Assembly: GCA_964017125.1 (NCBI GenBank)
Contig: OZ024902.1
Span: 55,910,791 to 55,974,790 of the forward strand
Direction of reading: 5' to 3'
Origin: Flabesymbios commensalis
Taxonomy: Eukaryota > Annelida > Polychaeta > Terebellida > Flabelligeridae
Length of the DNA stretch: 64,000 bases
Translations under genes and position numbers: made by a program
The notes under the pieces: model-generated
What the model saw: only the letters and a program-made list of their open reading frames with translations
What the model was told of the DNA's origin: nothing
Database searches by the model: none
In this document: piece by piece, positions 11,540 to 23,300 of the stretch
How the letters are laid out: every line of letters starts with the position of its first letter
Numbering within the stretch: the first letter of the stretch is position 1

Positions 11540-12812
11540 TAGCCCACTGGGCTACCAGTAGAGCTGAGCTGGTAGCCTGGAAATAAAACTGGTAGCCCTG
11601 TTCCCTACTTAAATTAGGCTGACCCAGTAAAACAGCGGGGACACTGTGGGGGCGGGGGGGGGGCGGTGGATTAAAATACATAGTAAATCATTTATTATGA
11701 CCTTGAAAGAAAATAGGCGCAACAATAAAGCTTTGACACCGTTAGGCCACACAAATGTATTTACCGTTACTTGTTTTTAAATTTACTGATTCACCGCGGA
11801 CATTGTAAAAAAATAGCAAAAAAAATTGAAATTTCAATAATTTTATTTTTTCCATAGTGTGGATTTATTTATTTCAAAATTAAAAAAAAAATGAAAACTG
11901 TTTCTTTCTTAGTGTGCCAATGCAATAATAAACAGTCAGTCTGACACAACTCAACATGCAGCCAGGTGCCGACATCAGGTGTGAAAAATAGTTGTGATAC
12001 ATTAAGGCTGACACTGTGCATGCTATGTCTCTGTTGATGTGTTACACATATTACACTTTGCCTCAACCCGAAACACCTGGATTGATCGATAATACATTGC
12101 CAATTAAGAATTAAAAAATAAATGTTATGGATGTATTCTCATTTAGATATTTAATGGCAAACAGGCAGTGTCAACTCTGGGCCGGTATCTTCATTGAAGT
12201 TGAAGACAACGCACGCACACAGACGCTATCTTCGCGTTTAGGCACTGTATGCACGTGAATGTGGTCGGCGCGAGACGTCGGGGCAATGTTGTTCTAATGC
12301 CGGGCCACTATCGTCAATGGTGACCTACATTGGACCGGCATCGGCTTGGCATCTATTGGTGGCGTGTGCATATCCCGTCCAACACCCAGATCTGACACAC
12401 AGCGCTCGTCTTGTTGTGCAGTTATCCAGCTGGCTACGGCGGCGTGTGTTTTGCTATTCATTAACATCTTATCTCTCTCAGTTTGTTCAGGGACACCTTC
12501 TCTTATATCGCCTCAACACCGACACTAAACATTAATTTGATGTTGGTCCATTGTCTACGACGCTGGCCGAACATCTAATAAATGTTGTGTCAACAGCTTG
12601 TGTTTCTTTGGGGTACAAGCGTAATGAGACAACGGCCGCGATCGTCTAACTACCGCTACTGCAGATTATCCATGCAGTGGTCAGTATAACTGCACATACA
12701 TCGGCGCTTAAAGACTGGTGGCCCGGCGAGCTTTAGACAGATGAATGGTGGTGGCCCGGCACATCAAACTGGTAGTCCCAGGCGTCCGGGCACGGGATTT
12801 GTTGAGCCCTGG
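11540..12812. mobile_element. Element inserted into the hAT relic
   Basis: The coding sequence of the hAT relic stops at FTTAE (plus-strand side about 12813) and resumes at KFVES (about 11538), so the intervening 1.27 kb was inserted. Its left edge is a near-perfect palindrome GGTAGCCCACTGGGCTACC. CTGGTAGCCC-like motifs occur about three times near each edge in the same orientation. The middle (about 11746-12520) is homologous to 18545-19053 in HECTD3 intron 2. No transposase was recognised. Confidence 0.65.
11746..12520 (+). repeat. Interspersed repeat F, copy 1
   Basis: It shares several hundred bases with 18545-19053 (reverse orientation there). Matching landmarks are GGCCACACAAATGTATTTA, the stretch around GGCAAACAGGCAGTGTCAAC, GACCTACATTGGACCGGCAT and CTCTCTCAGTTTGT. 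The copies differ by small indels. Open frames through it have no recognisable protein. Confidence 0.75.
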
Positions 12813-13360
12813 CTCTGCAGTGGTGAATGAATGTTTGTGGTAGCATACAATATAAGCTTGTTTATACGAGGCCATCTCACAGAGTTCCATTGGTGTCAAG
12901 TACTCATTGAGTTTATCTTTCTGTTTCACCAAGTCTCTCTCAAACTTCAGTGCAATGGCCTGTTTGCGGGCCTTGCTATATCCTTCAATCTGGGGATGTT
13001 TTCGAGATATGTGTTTCTTGCAGGTGTCCGCTTTAAATTGGATGCATTCACTATACCACACACCATGCAACTCATGGTATCACTTTCACCGTGATTGTAG
13101 CTCATTAGATAGTCTAGTCTGTAGTTTGGTTTCCACGTTCTGTCATTGGATCTTTGTGTAGGCCTACTATTAGTATTAGACTTGGCGCTACTGGTACTAG
13201 GGTTAGCAACAGACACACTGACATTGTGCGTGTTTTTGATGCCAGTGGTAGAAATGGTAGGCTGAACCCTATCAGTAGGCCTATCATCAGGATCATCTGC
13301 AGGTTTGGGTTTCTTCCCAGATTTCCCCATAAATGTTAGGATGCTCTGTTGACGTTTCAT

Positions 13361-13630
13361 GATTAATATAACTTTTCAACTAGGCCTACATTGGCTAAAG
13401 GACAGACTTATAAAAGGGCTGTAAGTTACTGTACAGTGTTCAGAACAGTCCGTGCTCTGGGCCGCGGGACTGGACAATGTGCTCTGTCCTAGTAGACCAT
13501 AGGCATAGCGTGTATTATGTATATGCCCACTTGTGACGTCTGCTAGTCTCGCCTCACATGCATTCTTTACCAGTAGGCCTATATATACATGACCCTACAG
13601 GCCTAGACTAGTCTACTGACTGGCGGAGAT
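13361..13630. other. hAT upstream flank; no gene
   Basis: Sequence upstream of the hAT N-terminus, possibly its own leader. No other structure was recognised. Confidence 0.4.
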
Positions 13631-13862
13631 TAAAAATAGCCTAATACACACCACTAATGACAGTCTATCTAATCTAGGCTACCCATGCGGTGTTGATTTG
13701 ACAAGCATGGGAAAGATTCCGCTATAGCACAAGGGATGTGATAATCTAAAAATAGCCTAATACACACCACTAATGACAGTCTATCTAATCTAGGCTACCC
13801 ATGCGGTGTTGATTTGACAAGCATGGGAAAGATTCCGCTATAGCACAAGGGATGTGATAATC
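13631..13862. repeat. 116-bp perfect tandem duplication
   Basis: Copies at 13631-13746 and 13747-13862 are identical by eye, and a third copy begins (TAAAAATAGCC at 13863) before diverging. The unit contains CATGCGGTGTTGATTTGACA. No coding content. Confidence 0.9.
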
Positions 13863-14022
13863 TAAAAATAGCCCCAGGCCCAGGCGTGATGTCAATAATA
13901 TTTTTTGCTATGCCTATGGGCTATTTTTGGACCATTTTTTTGTCGCGCAATATAACCCTTTGGTGCGTTTTGACCCTGCTTGTCACTCTGGTGCGCGACA
14001 TAGCGACAAATGACCAGCCCTG
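13863..14022. mobile_element. Possible hAT terminal inverted repeat
   Basis: The segment ends GACCAGCCCTG at 14022, which read on the - strand starts CAGGGCTGGTC, the CAGNG-type start of hAT ends. It could be the 5' terminus of the hAT relic that ends near 10150. I could not find the matching opposite end, so the assignment is tentative. Confidence 0.3.
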
Positions 14023-14401
14023 TCACTTATGAAGTAGTTTTTTGTGTCTATAATTTAATTACCGGTACCACATATACATTTAATTTGCATAAATTAGCAT
14101 AATTCAATTATTACTTATAAGCAATTTATAAAATGCTCTTACTTTGTAATGAAATCATTTACATTGTTTTCTTGTGTCTATACCCATGTTTTTCACCCCC
14201 ACAGACTCTGTTTCAGCTAAATTTTAATACATCATGTAATTTGCATAAATAAGCATAATTACATACAAAAAATAAATAAAATCATCTTACTGGTACGGTA
14301 CTAGTGATTGAATCACTTACAATGTTGTTGTTTGTGTCTATATCCATGTTTTTTATCCCACTGAATTAGTTTTAATTAACTTTAAATACCTATGCATTAT
14401 A

Positions 14402-14672
14402 ATAGACTTATCCGATACACTCGATATTTAACGTACTGCATGCTAGTATTAATTCCCAGACTTCATCAGTTTTTTCAGAGAAAATAATCTTTTTTTGGTC
14501 AAAATGGCACCTTGTTACCCCAAAGTTGCTAGCCTCTGCCTCATAATATTAATTAATAATTACATGTACATATTAACTATCTGGTAAAAATATAAATAAT
14601 TTATAACTTTTATTTGAAAAATGTGAGGGGAAGCCTTCTTGGATGTTTACATACATCTAGTTTGTATTGCTG
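14402..14672 (+). repeat. Interspersed repeat K, copy 1, abutting HECTD3 exon 1
   Basis: It is related to 20088-20430 in HECTD3 intron 4. Shared landmarks are CTTATCCGATA.ACTCGATATTTA, GCCTCATAATATTA, ATAATTACATGTACA, TATAACTTTTATTTGAAAA and GGGAAGCCTTCT/GGGGAGCCTTTTC. The copy ends only about 15-20 bp before the acceptor of the first coding exon, so the polypyrimidine tract lies at the edge of the repeat. Confidence 0.75.
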
Positions 14673-14688
14673 TTTTCTTTTTGACAGG

Positions 14689-14985
14689 ATGGATTCTGGG
14701 CCCAGTGTGGCTCGAAGACGGCTAGGTCGCATTCGCTGCCTCCAGAAATGCATCGACAGTGTTCAGCACAGCCTTCCATTGCCTTCAGCTTTGTGTTATG
14801 TAGTTGGGGAGATGACATACAGAGTGGCACGTGGTACTCGCATAAAAGTGTACAATGATCCAATGTCGCAAAGTAAAAAACAAAGTCACTGTATAGCAGA
14901 TCTAACCTTGAATGTGGCAGATAAGATCACAGTGAAAGGCGAAGAATTATGTACCTCAACTGGTCAATGGGCACAACTCCTTAAG
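14689..14985 (+). CDS. HECTD3: HECTD3 coding exon 1 (N-terminal region)
   Basis: It encodes residues 1-99 from [16 protein letters not shown] to GQWAQLLK, ending in phase 0 before GTTAG. Alignment from memory to the human N-terminus (LLGRVRFLAEAARSLRAG, then TTGEELC) places the ATG at the expected start. The base at +4 is G and the exon is preceded by a pyrimidine-rich acceptor at 14686-14687. An open frame extends upstream from 14614, but that part is intron or repeat K and not coding. Confidence 0.9.
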
Positions 14986-17260
14986 GTTAGAAAGTTTATT
15001 AGTTTGTAAATTACATTACATATCTGAGCTCTGTTTCCAAAGTATGTGATTGGCCCTTGCATTATCGCTGACCTTGTTGTTATTTGGGGTGCACTATTAT
15101 TCACACACCCCGATCCCATGCTGCACAGGTTGCTGACCCAGTGCTACGCGACAGCAGGACTGTCAAAACCCCAGTTTTACAAGTCCAACATAGGTTTTAC
15201 GGTCTTAAAATTTCCATGTACATCATGTCACATCAATTTATAAGACCCAGTGAAATGAGTGGAACTAATGTGCAGAATTCATGTATAATACATGTAGGCC
15301 TATCATATTTGATATTGTGTTTTTTACGGACCTGCCATGCATTTTCTGTACTGATTATTTGCATGACGCCTGACAGAAATTGAATATTGCTGTTTACTTT
15401 GACATTTCGCTTGTTCTTATCATGCTTATTATTTTTTGTGTTAATTATTTAAATGTAATTTTAGTCTCAAAATTGATTTACTACCATACGTTCCCATTAT
15501 ACATGTTATATAAAGGTCCTGCCGAGACAGTGAGCAGTGGTGGGCGTTCTTGGCATCCAAAATGTCAATTTTTATACTACAGCCATGTTTTTATACTCAA
15601 AATACTCAGTTTTCCATGTTTTTATCCTCCGCCTCGGATGTCCGGCCGGCCGTCCGTCCGGTGTCCGCATTTCGTTTCCGGAGCAGAACTCTGTAGCCCA
15701 AGCATGGATTTCACTAATTTTTGACACACATCCCTTAGGCGTGTAGATGTGCCTTTTGGGTTTTTTGAAATTTTACCTACTTAATTGGCCGACCATTGGC
15801 CATAATCAACTTTAACATGCCTGATATCTGGCAAACTGTGCCAGATAGCTAGACCATTTCACTATAAAACAAAATGTGCGGTTTCAGGTAGGGATATGCT
15901 CTGAGAAATTTCAACCTTATCAAATTAAAATTGGCAGATTATCGGCCATAATTAACTTTAATATGCCTGATATCTGACAAACTGTGCCATATAGCTAGAC
16001 CATTACTAAAAAACAATATGTGCGGTTTCAGGTAGGGATTTGTTCTGGTATTTCAATTTGATCGAATTCAAAATGGCCGATTATCGGCCATAATTAACGT
16101 TGATATGCCTTATACCAGACAAGCCGTGCCAGATAGTTAGATACTCTAACCTTCACAATTGACATAATTTGGAAAATCATGATGATAAAAGTTATTTGTA
16201 CACTTCTTTAACTTTTCTAATCCAAAAAATATGATTTCAACTTTTTTGTACTGGACATTCAGTACAAATTTGCATAAATTTAAAATGGCAGACAAAAAAA
16301 AAAATGGGCTGATTGTTATTAAAGTTTTTAAAGTGCACAGGAGAAGCAAAGTGAGTCATTGTCTAAACGTGCACCATCACCGCAAAAAGAAATGTATGGT
16401 TTCATTGAGGGATATATATACCCTCTTAATGGCAACTTGCTTAAATTAAAAAAAATGCTGACTTGCGACCATCATTGACTTCAAAATCTGTATTGTACAC
16501 AGTAATCTAGATGGATGGATCATTATTATAGAACAGAATGTGAGATTTCACTGTTCAGGGAAGTATGCACAGGTGAGATTTTTATCACGCGGGCTCAGCG
16601 GGCGATTATGGTGGCTGGCTGATCTCTTGTTTCTAACTGTTGCGGGCAGAACCCTGTTATAACTTCTTCATTTTACATTTACATTTTGTAAACTGTTGTC
16701 AACATGGTCAATGTGGTGCAATTTATGAATTATTTGAATACAAAATGTCGAACAAATAATGTGTGTCACAATTTCCATGTACATTTTAACATATTGAAGG
16801 GCCAGAGAGGTAACTTTTTTTAAAGGTACACAAAGGCGGTGAAGCTGTAGTATTTGCTGATATTGGTTGGATACTTTTATGTGGCGTCACTATAGGACCT
16901 CAGGGAGATGCACCTGTTTTTGTTGTTGATCAAACATCTGCAAAGACAGGAGATATACCAGGAGGAATAATATTGGACACCCCAAGGTGAGATTGAAATA
17001 CATGGTCAACCTAATATTTATTTAAATTAACCCTTGTGCTGCTGTTTCTATTTATCATTCATTTGTAGCTGAGATTGCATGAATTGTGTTAACAATGGTG
17101 AAAAATGTTTCTAATTAAGGTACATGTAATAAAAAATATAAGAAACATATGAAACATATAAATGAAAAAATGATTTTTTTTATTAACTTAGCATCTATCA
17201 CAAACTATTTTTCTTATTTTAGTGGCATTTAATTTGGTTTGGTATTAGCTAAACCATATA

Positions 17261-17301
<41 letters not shown>

Positions 17302-20300
17302 TAGAATCCTGTTATAACGGGGTAGTTGGGGTCCAAGAAACGGGACCGCATTATAAGTGGATCACGCTATAGCGGGACGACTGTTATACCGCTAATGGTC
17401 ACTAGGGGTTGTAGTATCTATGCTAGGATGTATAGTTAGTTGTTACAATGTTTATAACATGATATATACATGTATAACTTCGGTCAATAAAACTATCTAT
17501 ATATCTATGGATATAACAATGTACATATTAACACTCGCAAGATATTGACCATGACATCTTGTGCTCCTTGAAATCACTCCATGTGTAGTTAACAGATTGA
17601 AGTGCGACGTTTGGCCGGAATAGAAGGTGTATAGGATCTACACTGACCCTGTGCTTGCTATGGGATCACATAAGGCTTGATTGGAGTAGACATTTTAATA
17701 ACAAAAAGGCCTACACTGCTATATTTAATGCAAAAAATTGGGTGTATTATTTAGACTGATTGACGGGTATAATGGGAGGGTGGACTTGTATATGAGGCGT
17801 TGAGAATCAACGAGTTTTGCTAAAAATATATTGCTTCCCAGACTGCATGATTCATGATGTAAACTGTGCTCGCGTAACTATAGCACAACACTGGTATTAT
17901 ATTAGATCAAGCTCGTGAGAGTACACTCTCAAAATATAGTAGGTTGGCCCGGCATTGTGCTGTAATCACCTGCATTGTGTTTACAGAGCAGAGTGGGCTA
18001 TATATATTATTAATCTCGCCGTCACAATGGGAAACCTGTTAAGTTCCAGTTCTGTTAAGTGCCAGCTGTGATTAAAGAAAGAAATGGTGTACTTATTAGA
18101 TGTGTTACATCCTCACAACAAATTGTTATTGTCCTCCTTGTTGTGTTCTTGCACAAGCAAAACATTGCACAGGTGAGTTGTAAAGCAAGAACAATCCTGA
18201 AAGATCTACGTGTCATTCCTCAATACCAGAATAATCATATACGGCAGTGTGATATAATCGTCAACTTATTTATAGCGCTGTATAGCAACAATATTAATAC
18301 CGCTGTATAACAAGAACGTCATATACCGTGGTATAACAAGATCGTCTTGTATAGTCTACCGCAGTATAACAAGATCGTCATATAGAGTGGTATAACAGAA
18401 TCATCATAGGGCCTATACTAATATCGACAAACCATTTCATTTGCTAAAATGGCGGCCGATTTTGCATACAGGCTCGTTCGATGTGGTCAAGTTCGTTTAA
18501 CGAAAAATTTGTCTTATTAAAGTCAAGAAAAAAACATGTTTTTCTATTTGTCTACTTCCCTGGACAAACTGAGAGAGATACATGTAAGACGTGAATGAAT
18601 AGCCGCCGCAGCCAGCTGGATAACTGCACAACAAGACTCTGTGTGTCAGATCTGAATGTAAGATGGGATTTGCACAAGCCACCACTAGACGCCAAACCGA
18701 TGCCGGTCCAATGTAGGTCACCATTGACGACTGTGGTCCAGCATTAGAACAACACTGCCCCGACGTCTCGCACCGACAACATTCACGTGCATACAGATAG
18801 CGTCTGTGTGCGTGCGTTGTCTTCAACTTCAATGCTGGGCTAACAATGAAGATACCGGCCCAGAGTTGACACTGCCTGTTTGCCATTGAATATATCAATG
18901 AGAATGTCATCCATAACATTTGTTTTCTAATTCTTATATGGCAATGTATTATCGTTCGATCTCTGGGTTTCGGGTTGAGTGTAATGTGTGTGACACATTA
19001 ACAGCACAGTGTCACCCTTGATCTGTCAGCTATTAAATACATTTGTGTGGCCTAAATCAAATTTGATTTAATTAGCAAATGGTAAGAATTTCATAAATTT
19101 TCAGGATGCATAGCCAGACAATTTTTCTTATTTCAGTTGGGAGCGCATGGTGGAAAATGAATATTCATTACTTGGCTCTGCAAGAGCTCGCTTGCCTGCT
19201 ATGCCTGCCCCACAAACTGATGCTATGGAGCGTTTATGTTCTGTACCATCAAATTGGACAATTGAACATGATGAAAATTTGGCACAATTCTTATGTTGCC
19301 ATCTTGAGGTGCAAAATGATCAACTTGGAAGTATAAAAGATTATGTTGAGTCTATTGATGTCTCCAGTTTCTCTGTGAGTATATATTAGTGACTCTTTAT
19401 TTATATAATTTTCTGCTTTTTCACATATTCACTGACATAATTAGGGATGCACCCTGAAACAATTCAACTCGGATCAAATTAAAATTGCAGACTTTCGACC
19501 ATTATTTATTTTGACATTTGTCAAAAAAATTAAATTCCTTTCATATTATCTGTCTAACATTTTGAATTTGTAATAAATGTTCATGAGATAGTAGTCAAAA
19601 TTTTTAAAGATACAATCAATTAGAGGTTACAGTATGTATAAGTTTTTTCAAATGATATTCACATTTAAACGATGATTAGAGCCTGAGGCGGTTGTTTAAA
19701 ATTTCAAAATAATTTATATCATTTTGTCTAGGATGAGGATGGTGTAGAAAATTTAACAGATGGTGATGGTGATACCTTTTGGGAAAGTGATGGGAACCAA
19801 GGACAACATTGGATCAGACTTAACATGAAGCGAGGCACTATTATCAAGTAGGAATATCAAAGAGACAGAATTAAAAAACAACCCTGTCACATTTAATACC
19901 CTTCTGAATATTTAAGGCTCCCCCCTACCAGGGGGAGGCTGCTAAACATACTGGATACAAGTATTAATTCCTAGGCTGCATCAATTTTTTAGAAAGTTCG
20001 AGTAAAAATTCGGGTCATGGTGGCCATCTTTATTTTTTTTTCGTCAAATTAGGACCTTGTCACCCTGATAACTTCAAAGCCGCTTATCCGATATACTCGA
20101 TATTTAAAATTCTGCATAGTAGTATTAATTCCTAGCATGCATCAATATTCAACGTACTGCATGCTACCATTAATTCCTAGACTGCATTAATTTTGCAGAA
20201 AGTTCTGAAAAATATCAAGGGTCTTGGTGGTCATCTTTAATTTTTTGTGGTCAAAATAGCACCAAGTCAGCCTAAAGCTGCCAGCCTCTACCTCATAATA

Positions 20301-23300
20301 TTACTTGATAATTACATGTACAAATTTATTATCTTGTAAAATTATATTTAATGTATATAACTTTTATTTGAAAAGTGCAATGGGGAGCCTTTTCGGGTGT
20401 TTTACATGGTAAACACTTACTTCTAGTTTGAATTATAAATGGCATAATCTTTTCGAATAAGGAAATTATTGGTTTTCATTTCATATATTATATTTAATAA
20501 AATCAACCTGTGGGAAAACAATTTGAATGAATGCAAATGAGAAGAAAGTAGCTGACTGTTAAATTTTATCATACTATTTATTCAGTCTGGCATTGTTTGT
20601 GATGGCAATCCACCCATACTAAAATGTTCCAACGTATAAACTAAGTTATATATCTGTGACATGTTTCGATCTGTGTTGATGCCTGATGCCCTAATTTTTT
20701 TAAGCCTCAACCAAGTTTTGGTTGTTTTTTGTTTTCAAGACAAAGACAGCTCATATTTGTTTGTGACACCCCTCTGTTATGGGCCAGTGCCACTTTTGCA
20801 GTAACTGATACCATAAGGTGCAATTTACAATCTTTTGTTGGGATTAAAAAAAGTATTTTTGAAAAGGTTCAACTCTGATTTTCATCCCACCCATTTTGTT
20901 CTAATTCCAATACCCTCAACTCTAACTCCAATTCCTGGAATTGGAATTGTATAATTCCAGAAATAAACATAGGTTTGTTGGCAGCATGCACATAATATGT
21001 ACGCGTAATTATGACTCCCTCTCAATATGCACATAAGTGACTCATTATGTAAATATGGTAAAATATGGAGAATTACGCACACCTTTTTCCAGTCCATTCG
21101 TTCCTGTGGGGTATAGTCCAGTGTGTGTTATATGCCAAATATGCGTGATCAGTGAAGCTCTGGCTTGTGTGCACTCGCCTGTAACAAGGCAACACTATTC
21201 AAGTGGGCGATGCCGTATTAATGGTAGCATATAATTAATTTTGATCGTGGTGTTATTCCACCTACCCCCACTGATTATAGCACTGTCCTTGTTAATGCTT
21301 CACTGATCACCTCCCCTAAGGGTGTATGTATACTGTCTGTACAGATGCACATATTGTCATCCTCAGGGAGTTGTCAGTATAGCCAGTATGCATCAGGGGA
21401 TATGTCTGTATTGTAGCTAGATGTAGCATGCCTTCCCCTGAGCGTGTATGTATGCTGCGCAGATGCACATATTTTCAGCCTCGGAGAGTTGTCAGTTTAG
21501 CCATGGGAGATGTATGTATTGTAGCTGGCATGTTTTCCCTTGAAAAGTATGGGAATTCCCAGCAGTGTCTAGCAAACATTGAATTCTGTAAACCATGTTA
21601 TTTCCCAGATTATATAATTTGTAGACTTTCGCAAATTGGCATGTTATTTCTATTATTTATCACTGTTAAAGGTGGCTAACTACTTAGTGACTGTTCATTT
21701 GCTCAATTGTGTGGGAGCTGAATGGCCTGGGACTGATCTTGCAAAATAATATGGACGCCAACTTAAAAGGATTTACAGTAGTCTGCCGCATACAGTGGCT
21801 GAGTTTCCCAGACAAATAGACAAATACTTTGGCAATACATAGGTACTTTAAAAATGATTATTGTTTTTAGGCATAACTTCCTTTAAATTTTTCATATGTT
21901 TTTATTGGGGAATATACCATACATGTGACAATTGTATAAACATGATAAAACAACTTATTTGGTATGTGTGTTTTCCTTTGTTTACAGAAAGCTCATGCTA
22001 ACGATAGATGGAAATGATGACAATTATATGCCAATTAGAATTCTTGTGATGGGTGGTGATCTACACAATTTGCGCAAGCTGAATGAAGAACCTGTTGATC
22101 AGTAAGTTGATCATCAAGCCATTTGTTTCGTAAACAATAGTTTTCACTGCTATAGTTTTTTTGCATTTTCCATAAGTCTTGCTTCACCATAACTGAAATA
22201 GAGAATGGTTAAAAATTGTTGTAGCAGCTATCCATCTCTACTATATTAAAATAATTGTTCACATAGACCTGATGACTCTTGTTCCTCGTCGACCTCACAA
22301 CACAACAGTACAGCCTTGGTGCTCAAACTGTCACATAGTTCTCTGTTGATATTACTGGCGGGATCAACACCATGATATAAGCTGCTGTCAGTAGGATAGG
22401 CAGGATAGGCTGCTGTCAGTAGTTCAATACGCCTCGGAATCTGTCTGACGTCGTAAATTATGTGAAACTTATCTAGACTACAGATATAATGCTTGATATC
22501 TTTCAGGATGATGTCTGGTGCTCACGATGTGACGGTGCTAGAAGATCAAAAAGAACATTATGCTGTGTTAGAGATGCGCATGAGAGAATGCAAAGGTATT
22601 CTAATCCTACCACAAATACAAATGCAAAATATTCACCCAGTTTCACATTACATTCATTTACTTTTTTATCTCAGATATGAGGTTAAATTACAAAAATATA
22701 ACCCACCTCTTACATCTTACTAACATGTTCTTATAACAGGCAATTAACACAAGATGTTATGCAACAACAACCACAGAGTGCATTGTAATTAGAAGTTACA
22801 TGCAATATATGTCCTAAGCATCACAAAAAGTCTATTTCTGCCTACCGTATTTTCTGGTGTATTGCCCGCTCCGGAGTATAGCCCGCAGAGGTTTAATTTT
22901 AAGAACAACTGCTGCTTTGACAATAGATACCCCGCACCGGGGTATACCCCCGCTCACGCCCCGCCGATCTGTGATCCACTCACAACACTACAGTTGTGAC
23001 GAACCTATTGTGTCCTAGAGCTAGGCATATATAGCAATATAAAATCTGATATGATTGTATTAAATAGTACTGATGCCGACATAGTATATTATAATAATAC
23101 ATTATTAAAAATATTTTGGGGTATAGAACAAACGATTGTATAAGCCATAATGGCTGGCGGGATAAAGATCTGCACGTTAGTGTATGTTACATACTTTACG
23201 CATGTCTCTCATCAGAGTCAACACTCGTTGCGTCACACTGTATCCATGCTGTGTATTGTAGTTGTTCTCCCGCCGTTGTAGGCCTATACAATGCATTGCC

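Larger units (their letters stand above)
10150..13360 (-). mobile_element. Decayed hAT-family DNA transposon
   Basis: Three blocks on the - strand resemble ZNF862/ZMYM6-like hAT transposases. The N-terminus (13360 down to about 12815) has an MKRQQSILTF start and a TTF/BED-like zinc-finger pattern (CMVC...CKKHISRKH), but it is split between two frames around 13040. A middle block (11537-10924) carries ILDEATDKG and GDGASV. The C-terminal block (10731-10150) has the dimerisation signature VECERAISNLNTLKTKYR. A foreign insertion at about 11540-12812 separates the first two blocks. An in-frame stop lies in KFVES-stop-EHMAEF, and a stretch of the transposase is missing between 10924 and 10731. The copy is not functional. 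Confidence 0.8.

Noticed and set aside
14614-14688. Upstream in-frame ATG extending HECTD3 by 25 residues
   Set aside because: This stretch is repeat K plus a polypyrimidine tract and a 3' splice site; conserved HECTD3 N-terminus begins at 14689.
18497-18919. 140-codon antisense frame in HECTD3 intron 2
   Set aside because: It crosses interspersed repeat F, is not kept open in the other F copy and has no recognisable domain.
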